A program made the position numbers and the translations under genes. A stretch of 64,000 nucleotides of DNA, taken from CAYZJV01 sp964616275 (GTDB lineage Bacteria; Spirochaetota; Spirochaetia; Sphaerochaetales; Sphaerochaetaceae). Below the pieces are notes generated by a model. That model worked only from the letters and a program-made list of their open reading frames with translations, was not told where the DNA came from and made no database searches. The stretch covers positions 1 to 64,000 of the forward strand of contig CAZTUL010000002.1 in the NCBI GenBank assembly GCA_964616275.1, in the 5' to 3' direction. Numbering within the stretch: the stretch's first letter is position 1; every line of letters starts with the position of its first letter. This document shows, in pieces, positions 24,996 through 34,188 of the stretch.

Positions 24996-26032
24996 AGTTG
25001 TACCTCAGTCTGCTTGCGCGAGAGAATTACGATGAAGAGTAGTGCCCCAATCAGACTAGTCAGTACACCGAGGGGAATTTCGCTGGATAAAAGTGTTCGG
25101 CCTACTGTGTCACATATGAGAAGAAAGCCCCCACCTAATATGAGAGAACCTGGGAGTGAGAATCGGGCATCCGATCCAAGTAATCTCCGAGATAGATGCG
25201 GAATAATCAGTCCAACCCATCCCACAAGACCAGCAACAGAGATAATTGCCGTTGTTGCAACAGTAGCAATGAAAAGAAGAAGTGACTTTTCCCGGTTCAC
25301 CGAGAGTCCTATGGCATGAGCACTTCGCTCATCAAGTGACAGGATGTTTACTCTCCATCGCACCGATAGAAGTATGAGAAGTGAAACCCATAGGGTAGGG
25401 AGTACACTCCATGCGGTACTCCATGTGCTGTTCCACAATCCTCCCATGATCCAAAATGTAATATCCTGCAGACTGGTGGTGGGATCAGCCACAAGTTTTA
25501 TGATAGACAAACCCGCAGAATAGAGAGCTCCGATTGCAATACCAGAGAGTATCAGCCGGAGAATCCATCCACCAAACCTGAACTGTTTCGCCAGCCAGTA
25601 TGCGGCAATAAGTGCAAGTAATCCAAATGTCGTAGCACTTAACTGTACAAGAATAGGTGAAAATCCCCATACCGTAATTGCCAGAGCAGCACCAAATGCC
25701 GCCCCTTGACTTACTCCTAGGAATCCAGGTTCCACTAAAGGATTTGCGAATAGCATCTGAAATACGAATCCGGCTGCTGCAAGGGCCGCACCGCCTGTAA
25801 TTGCGAGTAACATACGCGGTAGACGTACCCCAATAATCACTTGTTGGAGCATGGGATCAGATAAAAGGGTCAATGGGTGAGCCACTCCGGCTGAAGGATA
25901 TCTTCCTGCAAAAAGTGATACAAATGTAATAACTACTAGTAGAGCTCCCGATATAATCAGTCGTTTACGATACTCATGAGTAATGGATTTATAATGAGAG
26001 TGTTCTCTGGTGCTATCCGATGCTTTCTTCAT
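24992..26032 (-). CDS. FecCD-type ABC importer, permease
   Basis: A 346-residue inner-membrane permease of the BtuC/FecCD family with about ten membrane segments. Typical motifs are VRLPRMLLAITGGAALAAAG, FQMLFANPLVEPGFLGVSQG (the family's NPLA-P-lGvs region) and VGLIIPHLSRRLLG near the end. The coding sequence overlaps both neighbours by ATGA, so binding protein, permease and ATPase are one operon in transport order. The start has no better alternative. Confidence 0.92.
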   Translation of the reverse strand: MKKASDSTREHSHYKSITHEYRKRLIISGALLVVITFVSLFAGRYPSAGVAHPLTLLSDPMLQQVIIGVRLPRMLLAITGGAALAAAGFVFQMLFANPLVEPGFLGVSQGAAFGAALAITVWGFSPILVQLSATTFGLLALIAAYWLAKQFRFGGWILRLILSGIAIGALYSAGLSIIKLVADPTTSLQDITFWIMGGLWNSTWSTAWSVLPTLWVSLLILLSVRWRVNILSLDERSAHAIGLSVNREKSLLLFIATVATTAIISVAGLVGWVGLIIPHLSRRLLGSDARFSLPGSLILGGGFLLICDTVGRTLLSSEIPLGVLTSLIGALLFIVILSRKQTEVQL

Positions 26033-27144
26033 AGTGGATGTACGGAAGTCTGATACTGGTTAATTAATGCATCAAGAACCGACTGGTCGGTAATTCCATA
26101 GAATTCGGAATAGAAGGACACAATCTCATCTTCCATGGAAAAATCGGGAAAGAGTGTTGGATGTAATTCTGCTGCGAGCCATTGTAGTGCAAGAATCCAT
26201 CGAGAATCGGATTGGATGTAATTCATGACATCGCCAGGAGTACCCTTTACCATCTGCTCTGAAACTGCACGAAGATTCTGCCACTGAGCTTGTCCATATA
26301 TAGATTGAAGATATGGCCGAACAGATGTTTGATAACTTATGAGGAATATTTTTTCGGGGTCCCACGCTGCTATCTGTTCAAATGATACTTTTCTCCAAGC
26401 TTGAGAATCGAGTGAACTTTGAGACCAGATGGGTTTTGCTCCTGCCAACTCCGTGATTACTGTTTGTATCCAGTTTTGAGGAGCCACGCTGAAGGCAGTA
26501 ACACCATCAGCAGCGGCTACCTGCATCATAAGGACGGTAGGTTTATCTTCATCCGCAAGCATAGCAATTTTCTGAGATACCTCTGATTCTCTTCGCTCAA
26601 AACCTGCGATTACTCGTATCGGAGTTGTGGTATCCCCCAATATTTTGCCAAGTTCGATGATTTCTGATTTCCACGAAGCTGGTGTCTCAAGATCCATGAC
26701 AAACACAGGAATATTAAAGGGCTCCAATAACTTCACAACAGAGTCATAATTTCTTGTCTTAGTAAGAACTAAATCAGGATTGTGAGCGATGATCTCTTCT
26801 GCACCTACTTGTTGGCCAAGCCTATTCTCGGTAGCAAATTCAGGACGGATTAAGGTGAAAAAGTCTCCAAGACCCTGGTCAGTTTTTGCTAGTACAATAT
26901 CCATCTCCATTGCCGATGGGAAAAGATAGAGTGCATCAGCGGGCATTACTGCTGCACGTCCAACAACCATAATGCGTTCAATATCTCCTTCGACTGTCAC
27001 CGTTCTTCCAAGTGCATCAATTGCAGTTCGTGTTGCAGGTGCAGCTTTTTCAGATTCCTGCACTCCTTGTGCTCCAATTGAGCATACCAGAATGAACATG
27101 AACATGATTACGAGAACTGCTGTTTTGTGATGTTTATAATCCAT
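26029..27144 (-). CDS. FecCD-type ABC importer, substrate-binding protein
   Basis: A 371-residue exported protein starting at ATG 27144; a 26-codon upstream extension lacks a ribosome site. Residues 8-24 are hydrophobic (AVLVIMFMFILVCSIGAQG). Cleavage after IGA by signal peptidase I or lipidation at the Cys are both possible, as spirochaete lipoboxes are loose. The mature part has the class III binding-protein layout: TDALGRTVTVEG-like start, ERIMVVG, AHNPDLVLT, a long backbone helix and a C-terminal lobe. Cargo is unknown. Molybdate or tungstate is inferred from the adjacent molybdoenzymes; iron chelates or haem are alternatives. Confidence 0.85.
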   Translation of the reverse strand: MDYKHHKTAVLVIMFMFILVCSIGAQGVQESEKAAPATRTAIDALGRTVTVEGDIERIMVVGRAAVMPADALYLFPSAMEMDIVLAKTDQGLGDFFTLIRPEFATENRLGQQVGAEEIIAHNPDLVLTKTRNYDSVVKLLEPFNIPVFVMDLETPASWKSEIIELGKILGDTTTPIRVIAGFERRESEVSQKIAMLADEDKPTVLMMQVAAADGVTAFSVAPQNWIQTVITELAGAKPIWSQSSLDSQAWRKVSFEQIAAWDPEKIFLISYQTSVRPYLQSIYGQAQWQNLRAVSEQMVKGTPGDVMNYIQSDSRWILALQWLAAELHPTLFPDFSMEDEIVSFYSEFYGITDQSVLDALINQYQTSVHPL

Positions 27145-27164
27145 GATATTTCCCCAGATGAGTA

Positions 27165-27182
27165 TAAGATGGCTGTATCTTA
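27165..27182. promoter_or_regulatory. inverted repeat upstream of the ABC importer
   Basis: TAAGAT-GGCTGT-ATCTTA, a perfect 6-6-6 inverted repeat. On the minus strand its TAAGAT can be the -10 box of TTGTAT - 18 - TAAGAT, so a bound repressor would block the promoter. The ATG of the binding protein is 21 bases downstream. Confidence 0.4.
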
Positions 27183-27332
27183 CCATTATGTTTATAAAAA
27201 TACAACGGGAAATCGTATTCAAAAGAGATCAACGTTGTACGAAACGGCCATCGAGCTTGCATCACTTAGGAATTCGCGGTAATCTCATACTAACGAGCGT
27301 TTAGCGAAAACGAACGTTAAGTGAGGCTTTTC

Positions 27333-28655
27333 ATGGAAGATCGAAAATTGGCGGATGAGTTATCTCAAATTTCACGATTCCAGCGTGCTTTAGGAGCATT
27401 ATCCGGACGAGAGAGAAATGCAATGCTTGAGGCTATTGCACATGCATTAGAGACGCAAAAACCTCGTATTGCGAAAGCAAATGAGCGAGACCTTCTTGCT
27501 GCAGATAACGAGCAGCTACCTATTCCTCTACGTAAGAGATTGGTGTGTGATGAAGATAAACTGGATACTATCTGTACAGGGCTTCGGCAAGTCGCCTCAC
27601 TTGCAGATCCTATTGGTAGAGTTCGCGAGAAGAGGTTGTTGGATACAGGGCTGATTCTCGAGCGGGTAGATGTTCCAATTGGTGTGATTGGCATGATATT
27701 TGAATCTCGACCCGATGCCCTGGTTCAGATTTTATCACTCTGTCTAAAAAGTGGTAATGCCATAATCCTTAAAGGTGGAAAAGAGGCACTTCAGACTAAT
27801 CGTGAACTTGTAGCGATTGTTCGTGAAACTCTGGAACAATTTTCAGTAGGCAGTGGGTGGATTATCCACCTTGAGCAACGGGAAGATGTGCATAAACTGC
27901 TTGAAATGAATGAAATAGTCGATCTGTTGATTCCCCGAGGTTCCAATGAGTTTGTCCGATATATCATGGATCATACAAAAATTCCCGTATTAGGGCATGC
28001 TGACGGCATCTGTGCTCTCTATGTAGATCAGCACGCCGATATCGATATGGCGGTTTCTGTCGCTGTTGATTCTAAGTGTCAGTATCCTGCAGTATGTAAT
28101 GCAATTGAAACGCTGCTTGTGCATAAGAAGATAGCACCGCAGTTCCTCCCAAAATTCAGAAGTGCCGTCGAACCATGGTCGGTAATCATTCATGGAGATT
28201 CCGCTGTACAGGGGTTTATACCGTGTGTTGCTGCTGCTGCTTCAGATTGGGATACAGAATATCTTGGGTACGAAATAGCCATAAAAGTAGTAAGTTCACC
28301 AGAAGAGGCAATAACTCATATAGCTGAACATAGTTCAGGGCACACAGAATGTATCGTAACGGAGGATGTGTCAACTGCTCGTACCTTTCTCAGGGAGGTC
28401 GATTCGGCTGATGTCTTCTGGAATTGCAGTACACGATTTGCGGATGGTTTTCGCTTTGGATTAGGTGCAGAAGTCGGCATAAGTACACAAAAGATACATG
28501 CGAGGGGACCCGTCGGGCTTGATGGATTAGTAATCGGGAAATGGCTGCTGGCCGGCAAGGGGCATATTGTTGATACCTATGCTAAAGGGAAAGAATTCAT
28601 CCACGAAGAACTTCCTGTGAATGGAACATCTCTCTATTCGGAGGAAGAGGTATGA
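27333..28655 (+). CDS. proA: glutamate-5-semialdehyde dehydrogenase
   Basis: The 440-residue enzyme reduces gamma-glutamyl phosphate to glutamate semialdehyde for proline synthesis. An aldehyde-dehydrogenase fold is seen in PIGVIGMIFESRPD (near 107), GNAIILKGGKEA (near 140), LLIPRGSNEFV, a catalytic-cysteine region YPAVCNAIETLLV, and FRFGLGAEVGISTQ near the end. It is slightly longer than E. coli ProA (417). GTGAGG lies about 6 bases before ATG 27333. The last four bases overlap proB. The order proA-proB reverses the E. coli order. A weak TTGCAT - 17 - TAATCT lies upstream. Confidence 0.95.
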   Translation: MEDRKLADELSQISRFQRALGALSGRERNAMLEAIAHALETQKPRIAKANERDLLAADNEQLPIPLRKRLVCDEDKLDTICTGLRQVASLADPIGRVREKRLLDTGLILERVDVPIGVIGMIFESRPDALVQILSLCLKSGNAIILKGGKEALQTNRELVAIVRETLEQFSVGSGWIIHLEQREDVHKLLEMNEIVDLLIPRGSNEFVRYIMDHTKIPVLGHADGICALYVDQHADIDMAVSVAVDSKCQYPAVCNAIETLLVHKKIAPQFLPKFRSAVEPWSVIIHGDSAVQGFIPCVAAAASDWDTEYLGYEIAIKVVSSPEEAITHIAEHSSGHTECIVTEDVSTARTFLREVDSADVFWNCSTRFADGFRFGLGAEVGISTQKIHARGPVGLDGLVIGKWLLAGKGHIVDTYAKGKEFIHEELPVNGTSLYSEEEV

Positions 28656-29761
28656 GTCGTGACTTTTCTTCGGTTCGTCGTGTCGTCATCAAGGTTGGGT
28701 CAAATCTACTCAGCGACAAAACCGGAGTTGATGTTCAACGCATAGATCATGTTGTTTCCGGCATTGCACAGCTTCGTGAAATCGGAATCCAAGTACTCCT
28801 CGTCTCTTCAGGTGCTGTTGGTCTAGGGGCGAAGGAGTTAGGAAAAACGAGTGCTGTGAAGCAGACGGCAATGCGACAAGCCTGTGCATCGATTGGACAG
28901 CCACTGCTCATGAGTCATTATCGTACAGCATGTAAAGCACATAATTGCATCTGCGCTCAAATTCTCATTACAAGAAGTGAACTGAATGAGCGTCGTACAT
29001 TCGTAAATCTAAAGAATTCGGTCGCTTCGCTATTTGAATTGGGTGTACTCCCGATATTCAATGAAAATGATGTGGTGAGTACAGCAGAAATTGGTACGGC
29101 AGTAGGAGACAATGATCGATTAAGTGCATTTGTGGCGAGTAAAATTGATGCTGATCTCCTCATTCTTCTTACCGATATAGATGGGTTGTATACGAACGAT
29201 CCTAAACGCGATACACAGGCTAGACTAATCTCGGACATCCCATCTTTGAATGATGAGATTCTGGCTTATGCAGGAAATTCCGGTAGCGTATTTGCAACAG
29301 GAGGGATGAAAACAAAACTCCTTGCTGCAAAAATCGCTGCAACTGGAGGCTGTGGAACGGTGATTGCGAGTGGGTATGAATCAGACGTTCTTGTAAGAAT
29401 TCTCAAGGGCGAAGAAATAGGGACATATATTCATCCTCAAAAAAGACTTAACCAGCGTTCTCGTTGGATTCTCAATACAGTGCCCATGGGGACTATATGG
29501 ATTGATGAAGGAGCAGAACAGGCTCTTCGTCACCATAAGAGTCTACTTCCCTCAGGTGTAATCTCGGTCTCCGGAGTATTTCACGAAGGTGATGTAGTTA
29601 TGGTCAATAATGTTGCTAAAGCCGTACCGTATTATAACAGTACAGAAATTAGCGAGATGGCAGGATGTCAGAGCAAAGACATTCCGAAAGTGCTTGGAAA
29701 GGGGAAGCCCGATGTGTTGTTCAGACCGGAAGACATCGTGTTTTTAGACTATGAAACATAA
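28652..29761 (+). CDS. proB: glutamate 5-kinase with PUA domain
   Basis: The 369-residue protein phosphorylates glutamate in the first step of proline synthesis. The amino-acid-kinase fold shows VIKVGSNLLSD at the start, LVSSGAVGLGAKEL, NENDVVST with VGDNDRLSA, and LLTDIDGLYTNDPK. A C-terminal PUA domain spans about 275-365. Proline feedback inhibition is usual for the family. ATGA overlap with proA shows coupled translation. proC lies separately at 34189-34983 on the other strand, so the pathway is complete in the window. Confidence 0.95.
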   Translation: MSRDFSSVRRVVIKVGSNLLSDKTGVDVQRIDHVVSGIAQLREIGIQVLLVSSGAVGLGAKELGKTSAVKQTAMRQACASIGQPLLMSHYRTACKAHNCICAQILITRSELNERRTFVNLKNSVASLFELGVLPIFNENDVVSTAEIGTAVGDNDRLSAFVASKIDADLLILLTDIDGLYTNDPKRDTQARLISDIPSLNDEILAYAGNSGSVFATGGMKTKLLAAKIAATGGCGTVIASGYESDVLVRILKGEEIGTYIHPQKRLNQRSRWILNTVPMGTIWIDEGAEQALRHHKSLLPSGVISVSGVFHEGDVVMVNNVAKAVPYYNSTEISEMAGCQSKDIPKVLGKGKPDVLFRPEDIVFLDYET

Positions 29762-30668
29762 TTATCAAATCTTTCATAGAAAACAGGATATTGGAAAGCG
29801 CATTAGTCTATTACATAGAGAAGAGACGCTCTCTGTGGGTATGGTTGCCACAGATGGTGGTGAAACGCTTGCCCAATCAATAGAAAATCTTTCGCAGTTT
29901 TCCCGATGGCCTGTTCATGTACTTATGAATGAGGAGCAAGGGAGATTGCCTGAGCTGCGCAAACGTTTCCCTTTTGTGACGTTCATCGTATTCTCCACGC
30001 CAGTATCTTTCGGGACCTTGGCGAATGCGATGGCAAATGAGTGCTACACAACGTTCTTTTATCTTACTCGGAGCGATGTTTATTGTGAGAGCATCGATTT
30101 TGATACCGCAATCTCACTGCTTCATAGAAGTGATAAACCAGCTGCTGTTACACCCAGACTGACTAATCGTCAGGGAGAACCTATACCTGTAATTCAAGTA
30201 CCATTACTCAGAAATGGGCTTATAGATCCTCTTTCGTTCCCTCCAAGACAGGAAGTGACTCCTACCTTATATCCTTTTTTAGGCCTGGGTATGTATGAGC
30301 GGGCACTATTTCAACGGCTTCGTGGTTTTGATGATTTTGTAGGTGGAACCTATTGGCAATCACTCGATTTTGGGCTTCGAGCATGGCTCTACGGGTACCC
30401 TATTATCAATCTGGCATCGTTGAGTTGCTCATTCATCAATCGGCACTATATTATTGAAGACCGATCAGAGCGGGAGGGTATGAAGCGGGTACACACACGA
30501 GCTCTTGGAGTTCGGCAGATGAACGGTAAGAACTATCCAAAACGAGCTGGAAAATATGCAGATTCACACACTCACGCAGAGGTTAAGAAGCGAATAGCCC
30601 TGTATAAGACCGATTTTCAACAATTAGTTGACCAGTGGAAAGCCCCAGAGGAATTGTCTCATGTATAG
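29751..30668 (+). CDS. glycosyltransferase-like protein (GT-A/GT2 type)
   Basis: The 305-residue protein overlaps the proB stop by 11 bases. The start (LSVGMVATDGGETLAQSIENL) reads like the first strand and helix of a family 2 glycosyltransferase, and FFYLTRSDVYCE holds the place of the DxD motif as RSD. GLGMYERALFQRLRGFDDFVGGTYWQSLDFGLRAWLYGYP follows the GGFDE/EDVD-RLxxxGY pattern of GT2 enzymes in altered form. Loss of a clean DxD may mean altered metal use or lost activity. The basic C-terminus has no membrane segment. Donor and acceptor are unknown; a role in the envelope would fit the amidase downstream. Confidence 0.55.
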   Translation: MKHNYQIFHRKQDIGKRISLLHREETLSVGMVATDGGETLAQSIENLSQFSRWPVHVLMNEEQGRLPELRKRFPFVTFIVFSTPVSFGTLANAMANECYTTFFYLTRSDVYCESIDFDTAISLLHRSDKPAAVTPRLTNRQGEPIPVIQVPLLRNGLIDPLSFPPRQEVTPTLYPFLGLGMYERALFQRLRGFDDFVGGTYWQSLDFGLRAWLYGYPIINLASLSCSFINRHYIIEDRSEREGMKRVHTRALGVRQMNGKNYPKRAGKYADSHTHAEVKKRIALYKTDFQQLVDQWKAPEELSHV

Positions 30669-31464
30669 GTTTTTGCGAATTTTTATAGTTCTTCTCATGC
30701 TTCTCGGTATAAGTGGAGCTCTTTGTGCTCAAGTGAAGGAATTTAAAGAATCGCCTTTTTTGTATCCGGTTAGCACTGTAATACTTGATGCTGGACATGG
30801 CGGGCACGATCCAGGTGCACTGATACGTTTCTCTGATTACGCTGGGGAAGAGTTACTTGAAAAAGAGATTGTTTTAGATATTACGAAGCAAGTCGCCCAA
30901 TTATTACGCCAGTGGTATCCAGATTTACAGGTTATACTTACTCGAAATAGCGATGATTTTCTCTCATTACAGCAACGTGCTGATATAGCTGCACGTACAA
31001 ACCCAGGTGTTGGAGCCTCTAGTATATTTATTTCGATTCATGCAAATTCATCCAACGCTTCCGATGCTTCAGGTGTAGAATTCTTAGTAAAACGGGCAGA
31101 TAAGCGTGTGAGATTTCTTGTTCATGATGTTGATACATGGACAATAATGCGATATGCAAATCATACAGTGGACGAACTCAATCAATTGTTGAATCGGGCA
31201 AATATTCTGTTGGCCTCACAACTTGAACAACGATTTTTGGAACAATTCCCGACTGTGCGAAATCGGGGAATCAAAGAGCAGGACATCTGGGTACTCAATG
31301 CCAGCAAGGTTCCTTCTGTGCTTATTGAGATTGGCTTTCTTAGTAATCCTGAAGATGCACAAAACATGCAGAACCCTGACTGGAGATCTCAAGTCGCACA
31401 CGCAATTGCCCGTGGAATAGCAGACTCTCTTAATCCCGGCTCGTCCGCATTCTTCCCTGAATAA
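30661..31464 (+). CDS. N-acetylmuramoyl-L-alanine amidase, secreted
   Basis: The 267-residue precursor starts at ATG 30661, overlapping the previous stop. Residues 1-24 are a signal peptide (FLRIFIVLLMLLGISGALCAQ). The Amidase_3 zinc domain has DAGHGGHDPGA (first zinc histidine near 53), EKEIVLDITK (zinc glutamate), ISIHANSS (second zinc histidine) and LIEIGFLSNPED (catalytic glutamate). It should cleave the muramoyl-alanine bond in periplasmic peptidoglycan, for example in cell separation. The last 35 bases overlap the convergent pncB gene, an unusual tail-to-tail overlap. Confidence 0.92.
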   Translation: MYRFLRIFIVLLMLLGISGALCAQVKEFKESPFLYPVSTVILDAGHGGHDPGALIRFSDYAGEELLEKEIVLDITKQVAQLLRQWYPDLQVILTRNSDDFLSLQQRADIAARTNPGVGASSIFISIHANSSNASDASGVEFLVKRADKRVRFLVHDVDTWTIMRYANHTVDELNQLLNRANILLASQLEQRFLEQFPTVRNRGIKEQDIWVLNASKVPSVLIEIGFLSNPEDAQNMQNPDWRSQVAHAIARGIADSLNPGSSAFFPE

Positions 31465-32878
31465 CCAACTCTGTCTTTAACGCTTTTAATTGTTCAGACA
31501 ACGATACCTTGTATATATGTGGATTTATCATTCGTTTGTATGTTTTATGAAAACTATCCAAATTTTTTCTGACTTGCTTTTGTATTTCAATCAGTTTTGG
31601 AGCATGTTTAACAATGTTACCTTCAACCATATAAGGTTTTAGAAGAGGTATAACTTTTGTAAAGTGTCCCTGCTTCAACGTGAAAAAATCTGCTTGGTTG
31701 GATGGGTGGTGAAACGTATAATCTCTATCACCACGTAAATCTTCATTTTCCAAGGTGATAAGATCACCTAATGCAGAACCATCTGCATTGAAGAATCGCC
31801 AAACTTGCTTGCATCCTGGGTTTGTAGCTTTTTCAAACGAGTTGCTTATCTTCATCGTTGGCAGCCAGGAACCGTCGGGTAATCGCCTTGCAGCTAATTT
31901 ATATACGCCGTTGAGTGAACTTTGTGACCCACCAGTAACGAGATGAGTCCCAATTCCCCATGAATCAATGGGAACTTCATCATGCTTCAGGTTTTCAATA
32001 ATCTCTTCGGTTAAATCATTAGAAACATAAATACGCGTATCATGTAATCCCGCTGCATCCAGTTTTCTCCGAATTTCACGTGAAAGGTAACTCAAGTCTC
32101 CACTGTCTATGCGGACACCGCAGGATTTGCCTTTGGACTGTAATTCTTTGGCAACGATAATGGCATGTTCTATGCCCGATCCTAACGTGTCATAGGTATC
32201 TATGAGAAGAATAGTGTGGTCGGGATAAATTTCTGCATATGCTCTGAATGCATCGAGCTCATTTTCAAACGCCATTACCCAGGAATGAGCCATGGTACCA
32301 GCTACAGGTATGCCAAAAATCTTTCCCGCAAGTGTGTTGCTCGTTGCACTGCAACCCCCGATAAAAGCAGCTCTCGATGCTGATATTGCACCATCCGGTC
32401 CCTGAGCTCTTCTAAGTCCGAATTCCATGATTTCACCACCTTCCGATGCATGATACACACGGGAGGCTTTCGTTGCGATGAGTGATTGGAAGTTGATTGT
32501 ATTCAATAGCATTCCCTCAATAAGCTGTGCTTCCATCATAGGTGCATCAACCTTAATGAGTGGTTCACCAGGGAATACCACGGAACCCTCATCCATCGCG
32601 TAAATTGTGCCGGTAAATCTAAAATCCATCAGATATTCAAGGAATTCCTCCTTAAACTTCCCTAGGGAGCGAAGATACTCTATATCACGCTTGCTAAAGG
32701 TAAATGCTTCTATTTTTTTAAGTAAATCATTCAAGCCTGCAAATACCACATATCCGCCATTAAAAGGATTCGTCCTATAGAACATATCAAACACTACGCG
32801 AGAATCTTTCTTGGTTAAGAAGTATCCCTGCATCATGGTAAGCTCATAAAAATCTGTAGAAAGAGCTGAAAGTGTCAT
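31430..32878 (-). CDS. pncB: nicotinate phosphoribosyltransferase
   Basis: The 482-residue enzyme converts nicotinate and PRPP to nicotinate mononucleotide in NAD salvage. Visible motifs are STDFYELTMMQGYF at the start, EFGLRRAQGPDGAISASRAAFIGG (near 152-175), a catalytic histidine region GTMAHSWVMAF, GVRIDSGDL and GTHLVTGG. Length and motifs fit the Gram-positive-like NAPRT group. A GGGGG ribosome site lies 5 bases before the ATG, and serS ends 10 bases upstream, so it closes the minus-strand run. Together with PncA at 194-712 it makes a nicotinamide-to-NaMN route. Confidence 0.94.
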   Translation of the reverse strand: MTLSALSTDFYELTMMQGYFLTKKDSRVVFDMFYRTNPFNGGYVVFAGLNDLLKKIEAFTFSKRDIEYLRSLGKFKEEFLEYLMDFRFTGTIYAMDEGSVVFPGEPLIKVDAPMMEAQLIEGMLLNTINFQSLIATKASRVYHASEGGEIMEFGLRRAQGPDGAISASRAAFIGGCSATSNTLAGKIFGIPVAGTMAHSWVMAFENELDAFRAYAEIYPDHTILLIDTYDTLGSGIEHAIIVAKELQSKGKSCGVRIDSGDLSYLSREIRRKLDAAGLHDTRIYVSNDLTEEIIENLKHDEVPIDSWGIGTHLVTGGSQSSLNGVYKLAARRLPDGSWLPTMKISNSFEKATNPGCKQVWRFFNADGSALGDLITLENEDLRGDRDYTFHHPSNQADFFTLKQGHFTKVIPLLKPYMVEGNIVKHAPKLIEIQKQVRKNLDSFHKTYKRMINPHIYKVSLSEQLKALKTELVIQGRMRTSRD

Positions 32879-32888
32879 GCTGACCCCC

Positions 32889-34169
32889 TTAACGCTTGCC
32901 GGTAATTTCTGAGAACCCGGTGTACGGTACGAGATTTTTCGGTATGCCTATGGAACCATCCTCCCGTTGGAAATTTTCCATGATTGCAACTAATGCACGA
33001 GATACAGCAATCGCGGTACCATTGAGCAGGTGTACGTAATTTGTTTTCCCCTCACTGTCTCTATAGCGAATGTTGAGTCTTCGTGCCTGATAGTCGGTAC
33101 AGTTGCTCGTACTTGTAACTTCTCCATACTCTCCATCAGATCCTCTTCCCGGCATCCATGCTTCAATATCAAACTTTCGGTATGCGGGAGCTCCGAGATC
33201 CCCCGTACAGGTATCGACCACTCGGTACGGAATTTCCAATCCCTGAAAAATATGCTCTTCAATCGTCAGGAGCTCTTGGTGGATTGAATCAGAATCTTCA
33301 GGATGGGCGTATACGAACATTTCAACCTTTGAAAATTGATGCACCCTGTAGAGCCCCTTCGAGTATTGACCAGCTCCACCAGCCTCTCTTCTGAAGCAAT
33401 GGGAGAGTCCTGCAAGCTTAATAGGCAAATCACTTTCAGAAAGAATTTTCCCCGCATGATATCCACCGAGAGTGATTTCCGCAGTACCTACCAGACAGGT
33501 GTCCGTACCTTCAATGGTGTAAATGTTACTCTCTTCACCTCGAGGGTTGAACCCAATTCCTTCCAACACCTCTTCACGTGCAATGTCGGGTGTTATGGTG
33601 GGAGTAAAACCACGTTGCCGTAACAGGTCAAGTGCATAACGTTCTAAAGCAAGTTCGAGAATTACTGCCTCGTTTTTTAGGTAATAGAACTTAGCACCGG
33701 ATACTCGCGTAGCAGTATCAAAATCAATGAGATCTAATGCTTCACCTAGTTGCACATGATCTTTGGGTGCAAATGAAAATTGAGTGGGATTTCCCCAGCG
33801 TTTGATTTCAAGATTATCTGTGTCGAGTTTCCCAATTGGAGCTTCGGGATGAGCATAGTTTGGAATTGTTTTTGCAAGATTAAGATAGTTCTGTTCTACT
33901 TTTTGCAGTTGTTCCTCTTTTTGAGCAATCTCTTCTTTAAGAGCTTTTCCTTCTGCAATTAACGTTTGTCGAGTCTCCTGGTCGAGTTTTTGTTTCATGC
34001 GAGCAGCATTCTCATTTCGTTTTGCTCGAAGCATTTCACTCTCCTGTAAGAGAGAAGAGCGTGTATCCTGAAGTTCAATCAATGTGTCTAAATCTACATG
34101 CATGCCTCTATGAGCAATATTTGCAGCAATCTCATCTTTTCTTGTTTTCAATTCTTTTATATCAATCAT
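32889..34169 (-). CDS. serS: serine--tRNA ligase
   Basis: The 426-residue class II synthetase has an N-terminal antiparallel coiled coil (about 30-105, rich in Lys/Glu/Leu) that grips the long variable arm of tRNA-Ser. In the catalytic core, motif 2 is FRREAGGAGQYSKGLYRVHQF, with GDLGAPAYRKFDIEAWMPG for adenylate and serine binding, and motif 3 is NGTAIAVSRALVAIMEN. GAGGAA lies 4 bases before the ATG. It lies between proC and pncB with gaps of 19 and 10 bases. Confidence 0.97.
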   Translation of the reverse strand: MIDIKELKTRKDEIAANIAHRGMHVDLDTLIELQDTRSSLLQESEMLRAKRNENAARMKQKLDQETRQTLIAEGKALKEEIAQKEEQLQKVEQNYLNLAKTIPNYAHPEAPIGKLDTDNLEIKRWGNPTQFSFAPKDHVQLGEALDLIDFDTATRVSGAKFYYLKNEAVILELALERYALDLLRQRGFTPTITPDIAREEVLEGIGFNPRGEESNIYTIEGTDTCLVGTAEITLGGYHAGKILSESDLPIKLAGLSHCFRREAGGAGQYSKGLYRVHQFSKVEMFVYAHPEDSDSIHQELLTIEEHIFQGLEIPYRVVDTCTGDLGAPAYRKFDIEAWMPGRGSDGEYGEVTSTSNCTDYQARRLNIRYRDSEGKTNYVHLLNGTAIAVSRALVAIMENFQREDGSIGIPKNLVPYTGFSEITGKR

Positions 34170-34188
34170 GTAATTCCTCGTTGTTGTA

